NCBI GenBank assembly: GCA_935421135.1 | Contig: OW285197.1 | Coordinates: 2,038,568 to 2,102,567, forward strand | From: Bugulina stolonifera | Lineage: Eukaryota > Bryozoa > Gymnolaemata > Cheilostomatida > Bugulidae | Reading direction: 5' to 3' | DNA: 64,000 nucleotides | Shown: positions 9,501 through 19,440 of the stretch, piece by piece | Layout: each line of letters starts with the position of its first letter | Numbering within the stretch: position 1 is the first letter of the stretch | Program-made: the position numbers and the translations under genes | The notes under the pieces: generated by a model | What the model was told of the DNA's origin: nothing | Database searches by the model: none | The model's input: only the letters and a program-made list of their open reading frames with translations

Positions 9501-11678
9501 AGAGTTAAACTGGGGTGGTTGATTATTTCTTCAGATATTGATGAGTGTGCTAGTAACACAACTAACAACTGTGATACTAATGCTGACTGTGTGAACAGTG
9601 AAGGTAACTACACATGCTCTTGTAATAAGGGATTCACTGGTGATGGAACCGACTGTACAGGTTAGTATTATAGTTTATTAAATATTGTCTATGTGCACGT
9701 GTAATAACTATAATTGTAAGTAGCATAATATACACTGGACTTTGTCATGAAATGTATATATGACATGATACCTGAGCAATTACTAATTCGTTAAGGTATG
9801 TCACCGGACGCAGACGCTGTTAATAACTTGTCAATATTATTCTCTCCAGATATTGACGAGTGTAAAAGCCTCAAGGATGATTGTGACCCAAAGCATGGCG
9901 TCTGCACCAATACAGAAGGCGGCCATATTTGTTCATGTATCTATGGATTCACAGGAGAGTTTAAATGTACAGGTAGGGCCTATACAAACCTCTAGATACA
10001 CAGCCAAAGCAGATACAGATGTGTGTGAATGAGAAATACCCCTTGTGTGTCTTCAAGAAAATATAGGCGTGGGATATTGATGTGATAAGATACAGTGTAT
10101 CTATTAGATATGCTAAATTATTGATCGATATATATATACATGTTTTCCATTTTTATCTCCTGCGGAGAATAAGTCCAGGGGACTTTTGTCTAGAAAACAA
10201 GAAATTAAAATAGAGAGAAAAGAAGAGAAAAAAAAAGAAATAGCTAAAGTTTGAATTTTAAAATGGCAAGCGACTACTGGTAAATTAGTTATAGTAATAC
10301 ATACAAAATTGCAAACATGTAGCAAATCAAACTAGTAGAGTAAAAGACAAGTAGATAAGTTAAAAGCAATACATATAAAATTTTGAGAATTTTGTAGAAT
10401 AAAACTAATAAAGTAAAAGACTGTTGGTGAAATAAGTTTTAATCAGGAAGAAGAAGAATATGGTTTCTGATGGCATTTTCGCAAATATTGTAAATATTGA
10501 CTCATTTTTACATGGTTGGGGAGAACGTTAAACTTCTCGGCACCAAAACTGGCAATGGCAAATGACAATATGCATTATTTTACTTTCCAGTGACTGCTAC
10601 TGTCTACTGTCTACTGTTAGATAAAATTATAACACACTAAATGGAAGACTGTATGAGGCTTTTCCTCTCTTGCTATATCAATTTGCATTTCTGCTTTCCT
10701 TGTTCAGTATCATGTTTATTTGTACATATTCACAATACTACAACTGCAGTACAGTATGTACATTGCTAGAGTATAAAAACAAACAATAGACCAATGACAA
10801 GCCACTGGAACAAACCCTTACTATATCCACCTGATTCCCTCTCATCCATACTTCACATGTTCATAATATGATAACCAAATGCAATGTGGCGATGTTTGTT
10901 CCCAAGGGGAGTTCCCATTGCAGTAATGAATTATCATTAGCACATCCATACAGCTTTGTCTATTTACACACCTCTCCATGGAACTGAAACCATCAATAAT
11001 ATTCTCCTAAATTGATGTTGATAAATTGTGATGTCCTACAATTATTATGACCACACTGTTAGTTCTATATGGTATTGTAATCCAGTCCGTTGTGACACAT
11101 AGCATCATGTCACGTAACATTAGAATGTAGCATCATGTCACGTAACATTAGAATGTCGCATCATGTATTCCATTTTATTGCACAACATCATTTTCTTTTC
11201 CTTCCACAGAGGTTAAACCAAATGTAACGGATCTGGGAGAACGCGAGAAATATATGTCAAACTCAGCTGCTGTGTTCAGGATGTATGCTCTGGAGGCAGA
11301 GAGACAGTCTCTGGAGACTAAGCACGAGAACTTGCTGAGACAGTGTGCTCTAATCGCTAGGAAACCAACCAGAGGAAAGAGAGCAGTAAGTACTTCCCAA
11401 CCCTTACCATCTTTTGTATGAATTGTTATTGGTCTAAAAAACAACTGTAAGGTGACAATATTCCACTATTTTTTTAACACGTAGTCTCAATGCCATATTC
11501 TGCTATATTCAACAGGTGCTCTCACTGCATTTTGCTATTTATTCAACAGGTGCTCTCAATGCCTTATCCTGCTATTGACAGAAAGCAGGTCGACTCTCTG
11601 ATCCAGACTCTTCAAGTAGCTCTGGCAAAACTCAAAGCTGACGTGGTATCCATTAAAAAAGCCTGTGGTCTCCCATAA
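530..11678 (+). CDS. Gene 1: secreted multi-EGF protein, 3' part (5' end outside window)
   Basis: Exons read: 530-655, 1100-1225, 1691-1822, 1986-2120, 7114-7248, 7473-7607, 8847-8981, 9158-9289, 9535-9660, 9850-9972, 11210-11385, 11550-11678 (stop TAA 11676-11678). The first ten are symmetric phase 1-1 exons, each encoding one six-cysteine EGF module opening with D-[ITV]-[DN]-E-C, the calcium-binding EGF signature. Most carry the C-x-[DN]-x4-[FY]-x-C pattern known as the Asp/Asn beta-hydroxylation site. The last two exons encode a cysteine-poor, heptad-like helical tail with a basic RGKRA segment, ending in CGLP. Six exons form three copies of a two-exon unit (1691/1986, 7114/7473, 8847/9158). 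Gene 2 downstream has the same last four exons, so upstream exons probably include a VWA domain. Likely an extracellular matrix or cell-surface secreted protein; the function is inferred from architecture only. Confidence 0.85.
1691..9289 (+). CDS. EGF exons with CPxC spacing in gene 1 (three two-exon units)
   Basis: Exons 1691-1822, 1986-2120, 7114-7248, 7473-7607, 8847-8981 and 9158-9289 each encode a 44-45-residue EGF module. Cysteines 4 and 5 are separated by two residues (ECPRC, ECPVC, HECPRC) where the usual EGF has one. The modules share NN-T-x-GGYEC and a GYEW or GFEW/GFDW segment before the last cysteine, and carry N-glycosylation sequons (NNT, NQT). Exons 7114 and 8847 are near copies (CPDNA...GDLNQTSC), as are 7473 and 9158 ([15 protein letters not shown]), with 1986 a more diverged relative. 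This supports expansion by duplication of an exon pair together with its intron. Confidence 0.8.
2296..2450 (-). repeat. 3' LTR of Gypsy-1 (155 bp)
   Basis: On the minus strand it starts TGTTGTATTATTAATG directly after the purine tract at 2451-2460 and ends ATATACAACA at 2296. The last 18 or so bases recur at 6469-6486, immediately before the primer-binding-like site. It is short for a gypsy LTR. Confidence 0.7.
2451..2600 (-). other. Gypsy-1 3' untranslated stretch
   Basis: Between the pol stop (2601) and the LTR. It contains the purine tract next to the LTR and a roughly 60-bp imperfect tandem duplication (around 2510-2600, sharing TTGTCACTATCATT). No ORF. Confidence 0.6.
2601..5315 (-). 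CDS. pol: Gypsy-1 pol: reverse transcriptase, RNase H, integrase
   Basis: About 904 codons, open from the codon after a TAG at 5316-5318 and in the same frame as gag. Residue numbers count from the GTG at 5312. Reverse transcriptase covers about 65-260, with the catalytic MDD at 215-217 (IHMDDILVF) and LPQGL near 187. RNase H covers about 340-470, with acidic residues near 362, 402 and 430 (ETDHKPL). The integrase zinc-binding region has H587/H590 and C620/C623, and its catalytic core has D650, D705 and E741, a DD35E spacing. The C-terminal end is short and has no chromodomain that I recognise. It replicates the element by reverse transcription and integrates the cDNA. All core catalytic residues are visible. 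Confidence 0.93.
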   Translation of the reverse strand, partial: VVKNQKTPLLSRSACERLKLVSVDDTQCQVGSVTVNDRLFKGLGKMKNPHTITLKGDVKPYAIHVPRPIPFPRRKAADDALQQMVQDGVIVKVEDGPTPWVAPMVVVPKSDPNKVRICTDYTELNKYILREIHPMSTVDSSLAMLGQGVLFSKIDANSGFWQIPLTEESSKLTTFLTHSGRYRYRRLPQGLCSSPEIFVAEMNTILEGVAGVVIHMDDILVFGNSKQQHDERLQIVLDRLYKAGMTLNKAKCKFGVPSVEFLGYVIDKSGIHAGPRLQGIVDFPVPKDVPAVRSFLGFANQYAKFSSELADTTAPLRSLLGKDVPWLWGTEQEKAFATVKKIFKNAPVLATYNVDRETIVTSDASNFGLGATLSQIQPDGTRRLVAAASRSLTETEQRYAAIEKESLGVCWAMEKFSQYILGMKNVLIETDHKPLVTLFGNKFLDKLPPRIQGFKLRLQRFQYSIHHVSGSKNVSADALSRYTVGEPEKSDIARIEEIEHYMEELVKPNGSDQRLECLKSDQRADEILSRVIKFVEGGWPAYLSSEDVLLKPYFDRMGLLTMNKGFLMLGSRLVIPLSQRSQTLHDLHRGHLGITKCQARARNSLWWPNMSKAIEEMVKTCKECATHANRTMEPLRPSATPDRPWQMLGTDLLNFRGEMYLVVIDYYSRYPELALLGKCDYSSRKVITHLKSMFSRHGIPELLLSDNGPQYASEEFRSFAKDYGFTHVTSSPHYHQANGAAEKAVQTVKKMLLKEEDPYLALLAYRASPQFGLYSPSELLMGRKLRTTVVTHPDDLISKMPDHELFRSANDQYKRRMKSDHDTNKVKELPPLMEGDEVKDRVSEQQGRVKYPSDDMSRRVMMETERGGELIRNRSDVAVMPRRVTRSVSRREALEGTNGSVERY
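5316..6431 (-). CDS. gag: Gypsy-1 gag with zinc knuckles and start of protease
   Basis: The frame is open from 6500; I choose the ATG at 6431 (MEGILPPGQ), because the upstream part overlaps the primer-binding-like site and LTR end. Numbered from the frame's 5' limit at 6500, the capsid-like region covers about 40-215 (EWRRW...[13 protein letters not shown]). Two zinc-binding motifs follow: C253-C256-H260-C266, and a second C-x2-C-x4-H-x4-C at C273-C276-H281-C286. The aspartic protease active site DTGA is at 341-344. A TAG at 5316-5318 stops translation inside the protease region, after the active site and before the reverse transcriptase. No frame change separates it from pol. Confidence 0.88.
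   Translation of the reverse strand: MEGILPPGQLNLRADDLAGEWRRWVRTFSDYLLAIDLTAITKAAERRKLALFRHIGGEDVREIYSQMEFLSESDETTGVRTEIEEGATGRKLSNVIGRFSEYCNPRSGIVVSRFQFHNCKQNGETIDVFLMKLRRLSEQCDFGNQKESLIRDKLLFGLDDERKREKLMCESDEKLTLDFVVKTLRIAEKSGRLQSSKQSEVKREEIGAVRNRMLEKSEYKNKPGQFHTRCDNCGKRHTKFQRCPALGTDCAKCGKSNHWAKMCRSKRQVDEVTRLEEVQDVYLGEVLHIETVESQSWFTNLTVSTSRSKSQRIRFKLDTGAALTICGPGHCTGKIKPTLKKLFGPGNTPLVCYRVIKCEMRARNVSVEEDL
6491..7113. other. Intron remainder right of Gypsy-1
   Basis: Non-coding remainder of the gene 1 intron, ending in a usual pyrimidine-rich acceptor before the EGF exon at 7114. It has no recognisable gene or repeat beyond short ACATGT runs. Confidence 0.6.
7898..8522 (-). repeat. Dispersed repeat family A, copy 1 (minus orientation)
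   Basis: Reverse-complement copy of the unit also found at 24452-25080 and 27400-27872. Shared landmarks are the start CTTTAGTTAT / AAGACGAA, short runs of GGTCTG-type heptamers, a CCTCCAATCAGAT segment, ATGTTGCAATGCTG, a GC-rich centre, and the end near GCGAGTGAAGCGAGCAA. It includes an internal duplication of the GC-rich centre and a perfect 28-bp palindrome at 7952-7979. No coding potential is seen. It is a non-autonomous element of unknown class. Confidence 0.7.
8535..8828 (+). repeat. 27-bp satellite with 136-bp higher-order period
   Basis: About ten units of TAAGCACATCATTGAGTTAG plus CCTTCTA. A longer unit beginning at the CCCATYACTGAG variant (8548 and 8684) repeats after 136 bp, that is five 27-bp units plus one base. 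Older degenerate units appear near 7790-7880. It lies in the intron before the EGF exon at 8847. Confidence 0.85.
9973..11209. other. Intron of gene 1 before tail exons
   Basis: Non-coding and AT-rich. It contains the TA (9993-9994) corresponding to the occupied Tc1/mariner-type insertion site in gene 2, and two copies of an about 27-bp unit ATCATGTCACGTAACATTAG at 11103-11160. No gene seen. Confidence 0.6.
11210..11678 (+). CDS. C-terminal helical tail exons of gene 1
   Basis: Exon 11210-11385 (phase 1 to 0) and exon 11550-11678 encode about 100 residues. After an [13 protein letters not shown] start comes a leucine/alanine/glutamate-rich stretch (residues [13 protein letters not shown] onward) and, in the last exon, [16 protein letters not shown], which has coiled-coil-like spacing. 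Two cysteines (RQC, KACGLP) remain. The tail is conserved nearly residue for residue in gene 2. No known domain is recognised. Oligomerisation by coiled coil is a reasonable inference, not shown. Confidence 0.8.
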
Positions 11679-11955
11679 ATTATAACTCATACAAATGCAT
11701 ACTTGTACTCAAACATACGTGTATTTAGGAAGTCGATAATCATGTAGTGGACCCTGCAACTGCTCTGTTGTATCCATCTAATTTTATAACTAATACCAGA
11801 GCATTGAAGCAGTCTGGTCCATCTGTTGTTTCTCTCACTGAAAATGTCAAATACATTCCCTTAATGTGTGCCAATGAATTTTCATGCTCAACTGGATTTT
11901 TCTATTATAATTTTATTGTTAGGTGTTTCTATAACTTTTTTTCATGATGATTATA

Positions 11956-11961
11956 AATAAA
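11956..11961 (+). terminator. Possible polyadenylation signal AATAAA of gene 1
   Basis: A canonical hexamer about 280 bp past the gene 1 stop, followed by an A/T-rich stretch. Position and consensus are the only evidence. Confidence 0.4.
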
Positions 11962-12019
11962 AAAAATTTTTCCTCCTTTAACAACTGCTAGAGTATCTAT
12001 GTAGTTTATAATATGAGGC

Positions 12020-12230
12020 CATCTAGTGGAGATGAAACAGCTAGACCTGACCTGGCAGGGTTGTATATCATTGGCCCAGGATGGCTGCACCCTCAACAAA
12101 GAATACCTAACTGTACCAGTATGGAAGTGACCTATCTGCTTATAGCTTCCTGATAAGATAGTACTACCTGATCTTTTGATAAGTGTGTTTAACATCAGGA
12201 GGTGGAGTGTTTGTAATAGATAACAAGGAA
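12020..12230 (+). repeat. SINE-like dispersed repeat, copy 1
   Basis: Pairs with 12960-13165. Both end with CTACCTGATC, TTGATAAG and a shared AACATCAGGAGGTGGAGTG block at about 12190-12210 and 13130-13150. Copy 2 begins with a tRNA A-box-like TGGCCTAGGGG. The class is uncertain. Confidence 0.5.
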
Positions 12231-12398
12231 GCTTCTAAAAATAGTACAGACTTAAACAGCTCAAACACTTTATGTAGCTGCTCCATTCCATGCATTCCTA
12301 ACACAGCGGAGAAATCTTAAGGTGTGTAGAGTAAATATAGCTTTATCTAAATTCTCAAAATGAAGAGGGACATTTTAAGGATTCAAATTAAATTCAAA

Positions 12399-12874
12399 CA
12401 GATGTACTCCCTGGTTCAGTCTACAGTTGATAGGGCTGTACTGATCAGATGTACTCCCTGGTTCAGTCTACAGTTGATAGGGCTGTTTACTGATCAGATG
12501 TACTCCCTGGCTCAGTCTACAGTTGATAGGGCTGTACTGATCAGATGTACTCCCTGGTTCAGTCTACAGTTGATAGGGCTGTACTGATCAGATGTACTCC
12601 CTGGTTCAGTCTACAGTTGATAGGGCTGTACTGATCAGATGTACTCCCTGGTTCAGTCTACAGTTGATAGGGCTGTACTGATCAGATGTACTCCCTGGTT
12701 TAGTCTACAGTTAATAGGGCTGTACTGATCAGATGTACTCACTGGTTCAGTCTACAGTTGATAGGGCTGTACTGATCAGATGTACTCCCTGGTTTAGTCT
12801 ACAGTTAATAGGGCTGTACTGATCAGATGTACTCCCTGGTTTAGTCTACAGTTGATAGGGCTGTACTGATCAGA
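12399..12874 (+). repeat. 47-bp minisatellite, about 10 copies
   Basis: The unit begins CAGATGTACTCCCTGGTTCA and contains TACAGTTGATAGGGCTGTACTGAT. Units are nearly identical, with a few C/T and G/A variants. The repeats are back-to-back with no spacers, so this is a tandem array in intergenic DNA. Confidence 0.9.
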
Positions 12875-12959
12875 GTGAAGATAGGTAGGCACTAGCATTG
12901 ACTCAGCAAACAAGATTTTCTACCAAAACTGATATTTTCTGACTGTTGTTATCATTCGG

Positions 12960-13165
12960 TATGGCCTAGGGGTTAAACTACCCCAAACATCTCTAGACAC
13001 CAGGATTGTGAATTGTTGACCCATGGTGGCTTGCCCCCTCAACAGGAATAATCGTCACAGTGGTTGCAGTGAGATTTGCCTACAACGTCCTGATAAAATC
13101 ACCCTACCTGATCTCTTGATAAGTCTGTTTAACATCAGGAGGTGGAGTGTTTGTAATAGATAGCT
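12960..13165 (+). repeat. SINE-like dispersed repeat, copy 2
   Basis: Diverged second copy of the 12020-12230 unit. It opens with GGTATGGCCTAGGGGTTAAA, which resembles a tRNA internal A-box; the B-box is degenerate. A tRNA-derived SINE is a reasonable but unproven reading. Confidence 0.45.
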
Positions 13166-15576
13166 ATGCGCCACTTTGAAAATCTGTACATATGGGAACT
13201 TGCCAAAACACAAATTACTCTACCGTATATCTCCCAATACATGCTGGTATCTGCATAGCAAGCTTTTGCTGGAAATATTAGGTACACTTTTCTTGATATG
13301 TAACCAAACTCGTAACTACATGACTGTACGTTGTACATGATTTTTGTGTAATGGTAGTTAAATGAATTCTTTGCTACGTTCTCTCAACTCCCATATCAGT
13401 TTTATGGTGAAGTGCAAAAGTAAATTTCGAACAAACATGTTTTTGCTTGCAAATGCTACTGCTTCAAATTATGCAATTAGAACTGCAGCAATAGGAATGG
13501 TCAGTCTTTGACTCAAGTTCCAGTGTTTATTGTGCTGTACACTCCAGGGTTTCTAATGAATTCCGTTCACCCAGAATATAGAATGCACTATATACATGTA
13601 GCTTTTCTTTGGGAATTTACAGTATAATTTAGCTGCCACCTTCCATCCTTGATATAATATCAATTATTGTAATAACTCAGATCACAAAACTCTTCCTAGA
13701 ACGGTTAGACTAGTGGGTTGCTGCTTAACACAATATTAGCTATTCCAAGGTGAGTACGTGAATTCATGTAAATATCCAGCTTGACCATTATAAGGGTTAC
13801 TTCAGATTCTTGGCTGTTCGAAGCAACGTTCAGCATCAACAGCCAGAAGTTATCTTAGAAAAGTTTTTAAAATTTTCTGCCATCTTGGAGTTGATTGGCT
13901 ACTTGCAGAAGTCTCTGAGCTTCTACAGTTCAGTAGTAAATAGTTCGACTACTTCTTACAATATTATCTGCTAACAACAATTACAGCAATGGGACATTAC
14001 TCAGTATGCTACGGAGTTGGTGAAAGTTTTACAAGCACATGAAATTGGCATTTATCTGCTATTTTATTGATATTTTGTGATCACAGTAAAAAATAGTAGT
14101 TTATTTATCTACTCAATAGCTGGAAATCATAAGATTTAAATATTGAAATTTATTGATTTTAAATTTAAATTTTGTTAATGGATGTTAGCATTCTCACACA
14201 AGGGATGTACATGTAACTAATAATTATACATCAAACACAACGGCGTAACTCAAACATTAATTATCAAACATTCAATAAATAATTATTATATACTCGTATA
14301 CAATGCAATTGTGTATATAGTTCGACCACTCTTAGAGGAGGGGCGCAACCAGATAAATGTTTGAGGTTCGAAGTTGTTGTATGGAATATTTTACGAGACT
14401 TGATCAGTAGTTAATCTCAGCCACTTATATGTATATTTTATTTATTTGGATCTTTAGTGTATTTCTGACATCATGCACCTGTCAAGGGCTGCTACATCAT
14501 GTCATAAATGTACAAAGATTAGCTACTATGATACGGTATGTCACACACGTGTTTCTCAAGCTGCGAGGCCATGAACACAGAAACACTGATCTCTATGCGG
14601 GGTGAGCCTATTTTAGACATTTTATGCACTTATTTTGAGAATACGGAAAGGTTGCAAAATTTTAATGATGACTGTGAAGACAGCAGTGAAAGTTTACTGA
14701 TGACTCTCATTGGTTAGACTGTTGTAACTCAAATAAGAACATGCATACACTGTAGTACATTGTATTGCTGAAATTGTAAGCTTATAGGCGTGTTTTTATC
14801 TGGAAGGTTTATCGGTAGTTGATTTCTCTTGAACCTCTAACATCAATGCTATTTGCTAGTCACTGTATTTGTTAAGAGTTATGTTCTCATGCTGCAGAAA
14901 AAATCACTGGAAATTTTAAAAAAATATTGAAAGACATGAGGGCATTTTAATTTAACAGAAAAGATAGTAAATGACGTCCATTAATATTTTAATTTGACTA
15001 CATGCATGTATATGAGACAGGCTGGTGTAACCCTACACAGGGTCGACTTGTTACCCACCTTTAATATTTATGTACACACAAATACCTTCATATCAAATCG
15101 GAGCTGTACGACGGTGCTCTTATAACTTACATGTATATTAATACCAGATTTCTTGCCAATAAACTTCTAGTAGCCTATGAATGACATCTGTAACAGATGT
15201 ACACAGAAATATGAGTTATTCTTTTGGTGAATATGCTTGCAAACCCACCTTGGTGACGTGAAAAACTCCAGGGGTTATGCTGATGCCTCTCATGGCTAAA
15301 GGAAGTGTCAATATAGAGGCACAGCACCACATGGGGCCAACTCAGGCTTTGACAATTTTATAGCCGAGTGTAAATACAAATAGGAGTTGACATACCCACT
15401 TCATAGCTGCTACACAAATATAAACAAAGTACAAGCTTACGTACAAGGCAAGTACGTGTACCTGCATGTGCCCACACACCGACTCAGAGGTATTGGGTCA
15501 TGTGCGTACACTTCTTTACCTTTGGTACTTGTACATACATGTACAATCAGGTTAGTACATGTACATGTATAAGGAA
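13166..15576. other. Intergenic DNA without recognised feature
   Basis: AT-rich sequence between genes 1 and 2. Only short ORFs without domain character, and ACATGTACATGT runs. I see nothing else in it. Confidence 0.6.
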
Positions 15577-15929
15577 TACTCTACCTGCATACAGTGTACT
15601 GTTTCGGTGTTTAACACCTCATCAGTGAAGCTCAGAGATATGCCTGGGAGCACACATTAGCAATACTGTGTATTTACAGCAAAGCGTATTTAAAAGGTGT
15701 GAAATCCATTGAACCAAAGTTCTCAAGCTGCCAGAGACAGCGAGAATTGCGTAATGCCACCAGTTCAGTGTATCTCCCAGGTAAAGTGCTCAAGAAATTG
15801 GTATTGCTACCAATTTCGAGTGTAATACTCAATCTGCATACAGTGTACTGTTTCGGTGTTTAACACCTCATCAGTGCAGCTCAGAGATATGCCTGGGAGC
15901 ACACCTTAGCAATACTGTATATTTACTGT
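15577..15929 (+). repeat. Direct repeat pair around a hairpin
   Basis: A unit of about 100 bp starting CTGCATACAGTGTACTG (15585) recurs 249 bp later (15834). Each carries the near-palindrome GGTGTTTAACACC and GATATGCCTGGGAGCACAC. Between them lies a 9-bp perfect stem with a 4-base loop at 15795-15816 (AAATTGGTA/TACCAATTT). Non-coding. Confidence 0.7.
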
Positions 15930-16699
15930 GTATAATGAATATGTACATGTAATTACACACACAATATAACAAAATTTTTATGCTTTGTAGCAGCCCAGAT
16001 AGTGGAATGTCAGAAATGGAATCCCAACTGTTATACCCATTTATGAATGTTACTATAAGCTGTGTTGAGACTAGCTACATTTTGTCGCACTGAAAGTCAA
16101 ATAGCAGTTGACCCATGTTGGAGTTGTTTCCTCTTTTGAGATATCTATAAGAAGAGAGGACAACTCTACCAGACCTATTGAACTTAATGCAAAACTTTCA
16201 TGGCTTTTGTATTGATACAGGGGGAATTTTTGAACAAAATTAGAAAAAGATTTTTAGTGAAAGCAGTTGTTTAAAAACTAAATTTGTATAAATTAAAATA
16301 TTATGGTGTTAGAGAAGGATAATCGGAAAGATTTGGTAACTATTTTGTTCAAATGATTATTAGATCTTCGGAACAGGGAAAAATCAGTAAATCATCCTAA
16401 ATAGCCTCTCCAACCTGTCCGATACCAGTTACCAGTGAACAGTACTATGTGAATAGTGACTATACTGTGCTAGTCCTAGCCCTATAATATTGTATTATTG
16501 CTCTTTTATACTGAGAAATGATTTTGACACTGAAACAAATTGTTACAAGTCTGTAGCCAATCGTTCCAAGAGAGAGTGTCATTTCAGAAAAATCCTTCGC
16601 CAGGAATTTTAGCGAGTCTCTTTCCTTCTCCTTATTTATTGTGCATGTTGTTGTGTAAAGATTGTGATTAATTTTGAGTATTTTACATGTAGATACAAG

Positions 16700-19440
16700 A
16701 TGAATATGATAATGGCAGTCAGTTATATGATGGTGATAATGTTTGGAGTGAGTGTCAGTTCTGTTACTTCTAAAGGAGTGTCACTGGCCTTTGTGTTTGA
16801 CACTACTGGGTCAATGTCAGATGAGCTTAGACAGGTAGGTGCAGGTGCTTGTATACAGAAACAAAAAACAATTTATTTAAATAATTTGTTGTAGGATTTT
16901 TTAAAACAGGTGTATTTCTATTCCAAGAATGGAAGGATAACTTCTCACAGATCTACTGTCGTGCCTGGCAGGATTTCATCAGATATTGATTGCCGGTACA
17001 GAGTCGTGATGAGTAATACCACTGTACATGTACATGTAAATGCAGTAAGGAGGCATGATATCTATGTTGTATTCATATAACTGTGACCATTCATGATTGC
17101 TAGGCTCAGGCTGGTGCCACCAGGATACTAAATGTAGCTTTGAGCAATCCACAGAACATTCTTCATGACTTTATACTGGTTCCCTTTAATGACCCAGGTG
17201 AGAGTATCTTATGAAATCACTTGACAGATATAAAATATGAATTAACTCCTAGCCTACGATGTCTTACCTTGAACTTTGTCAGTTTTACGGTCAAAATTAA
17301 AAAAATCCCAGGCTCATTGATTCTTGGACCAAAATAAGATTAGTTGGTCTTGAGAGAAGAGCTTGGCATGCGCCTAAACATACAAGACACAAGATACTGT
17401 AAACAAATGCCTAAATCTAACATGATTACTTTTTATAAAAGTTTACTACGCTAATTCATTTTGAGCAGTGCTACAATTACTTAGTCTAGTAGAAATTAAG
17501 TTATGCATGTCATGTATTTTTGCAGCTGTTGGACCAACAACGAAGACTACAGACAGAGCAGACTTTGAGAGAAGTCTGGCAAGCATAGGTGTTACTGTAA
17601 GTACAGCCCCCCATTCACTAAGCATTATATAAGCGACATGGTGTAGGCATTTTATTATCATCATACCATACATATAATTATGATGTAACCATGAGCTATT
17701 TATTCAGTGATTAAAAACAAGGCATCGCCCCCATAAATTTGACAAGGTGGATCCAGAAATGAAAATAGGGTGGTGCAAAGAGATAACTTCACCTCTTAGG
17801 TGTGAGGGGCGTTAAGCGCCCCATCACGCTGGGGGTTTGGGGTGATGTAAGCCACCCCCAATGGGGTCCGGGGCTGCGTCCCTGTCTCCCAAGTACAATT
17901 TTGCATCTGTGGGTCTAGGAGAGTCTAAGAGCCAGTATCAGTTTAGTTCATTCAGTTAAGTGAGCTTGTGGCAAGCCGAGTTAAGTTGAATAGTTGTAAC
18001 TAACCTATATTTTTTGTTTTAAAATAAAATATAAATTTCAATAATTAATAACATACATGTAGCTATATAGGTATCTTTTTATCTATTTGTAGGTCTTACA
18101 AATAAATAAACTAGATAAAAAGTCCCAATGATTAATATGTGAAAGTGGTGCTCATTCAATTCCGACTCATAAATGGCTAGAATAGCTGGAATATTTACAT
18201 GGCTCAATAAAGATGATAACATACCTCATGTTTTTGAACCCCTATACATTGCAAAAAATATGTTTATGCTAGGTTGACACACAAATTTGAACAATTAGCA
18301 AGAAAAATCAATAGAATGGATCTGTCCCTAAAGGTTTGTAACGCGAAAGGGAGCAGCCTAGTGTTTTGGGCTTTCATGTGAGAGTCCCAGGTTGGATCCC
18401 TGTCAAGGTCATTGGTGGTGTTAGAAAGGGCATAAAACCTTATAAGGCTCCTGTGCTACATTGGTAACTTTGCCATCTGTGAAGTGCCTTCCCCACCCCA
18501 AAAATAGAACGAATGCAGATCTCTTTAGATCATCGCTTTCTTACCTGGGATTATTAGTGGAAAGTAAAACTGGCAAGTTTTGTAACATAAATTAGATAAT
18601 AATAATGTGCTCCAACCAAATTTGCAAGAAAGAAAAATACAATCATGCTAACACAAGTGTGGTTAACGCTACTAGAGAGTGGTGAATTACATAATGTTAA
18701 TTGAAGGTCATTGTATAATCACAGTAAATGATTAATAAAATGAAGACACCAATGAGCTCTCTAACGCTTTTATGTTACATTATTCGTTGTAGATTTCCTA
18801 TTTACCTCTGAAGTCAAAGTGGTGTACAATCATTTTATTATGCTAGTGATATTAAGTGACCAGAATCGATACAACAATGACTATTACTTAATGCACATTA
18901 TGGTACTACCTTATCCCACAGGGTGGTGGCGATTGTCATGAAATGGCTGTAGGAGGAATAAAGGAGGCACTGATTGCAGCACTACCAAGGTCACTTATAT
19001 ACGTATTCACAGATGCGGCAGCCAAAGACTACCATCTCACCGATGAGGTGATAGAGATAATCCAGGAGAAACAGTCCAAGGTAACATTATTTGATCACAG
19101 CATGAGGTAGTTGCTGGTGGACAATGGTCACTGTGGACAACCGTCGCCGTGGACAATGACTAATGATTCGGAAAAATAGCTGCTGTTGACTGTTGTATAT
19201 AACTCATTCAATGTGGACCGTGTAAATTTTTCGTAACTCCACTTTCTAGGTCACATTATTTTTAGGCCACACTGTTTCTAATTGAGATTCTTGCCACAAC
19301 AGTTGTACACTTTGCAGGTCACATTTGTGATGACAGGTGACTGTGGCAGCAAGTCTGATCCTGGGTACACTTGTTACCAGAAGATTGCCAGAGCGAGTTC
19401 AGGAGAAGTCTTCACGGTTGAGAAAGGTCAAGTTGGCACA
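16700..19440 (+). CDS. Signal peptide and VWA domain exons of gene 2
   Basis: Five exons. The first encodes a hydrophobic start [20 protein letters not shown], then [18 protein letters not shown]. The DTTGS segment matches the metal-ion-dependent adhesion site loop typical of hemicentin-type VWA domains. Later exons give ILVPFNDP (a core strand), [17 protein letters not shown] and [14 protein letters not shown] (central strand with a TDA loop), then [10 protein letters not shown]. The cysteines in GGGDCHE and [13 protein letters not shown] are also seen in hemicentin/VWA7-type domains. The first intron is phase 0 inside the domain. Confidence 0.85.

Noticed and set aside
12360..12587. Open frame through the 47-bp minisatellite; possible CRISPR-like array
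   Set aside because: Units are adjacent without unique spacers, and the host is eukaryotic. It is a plain tandem repeat.
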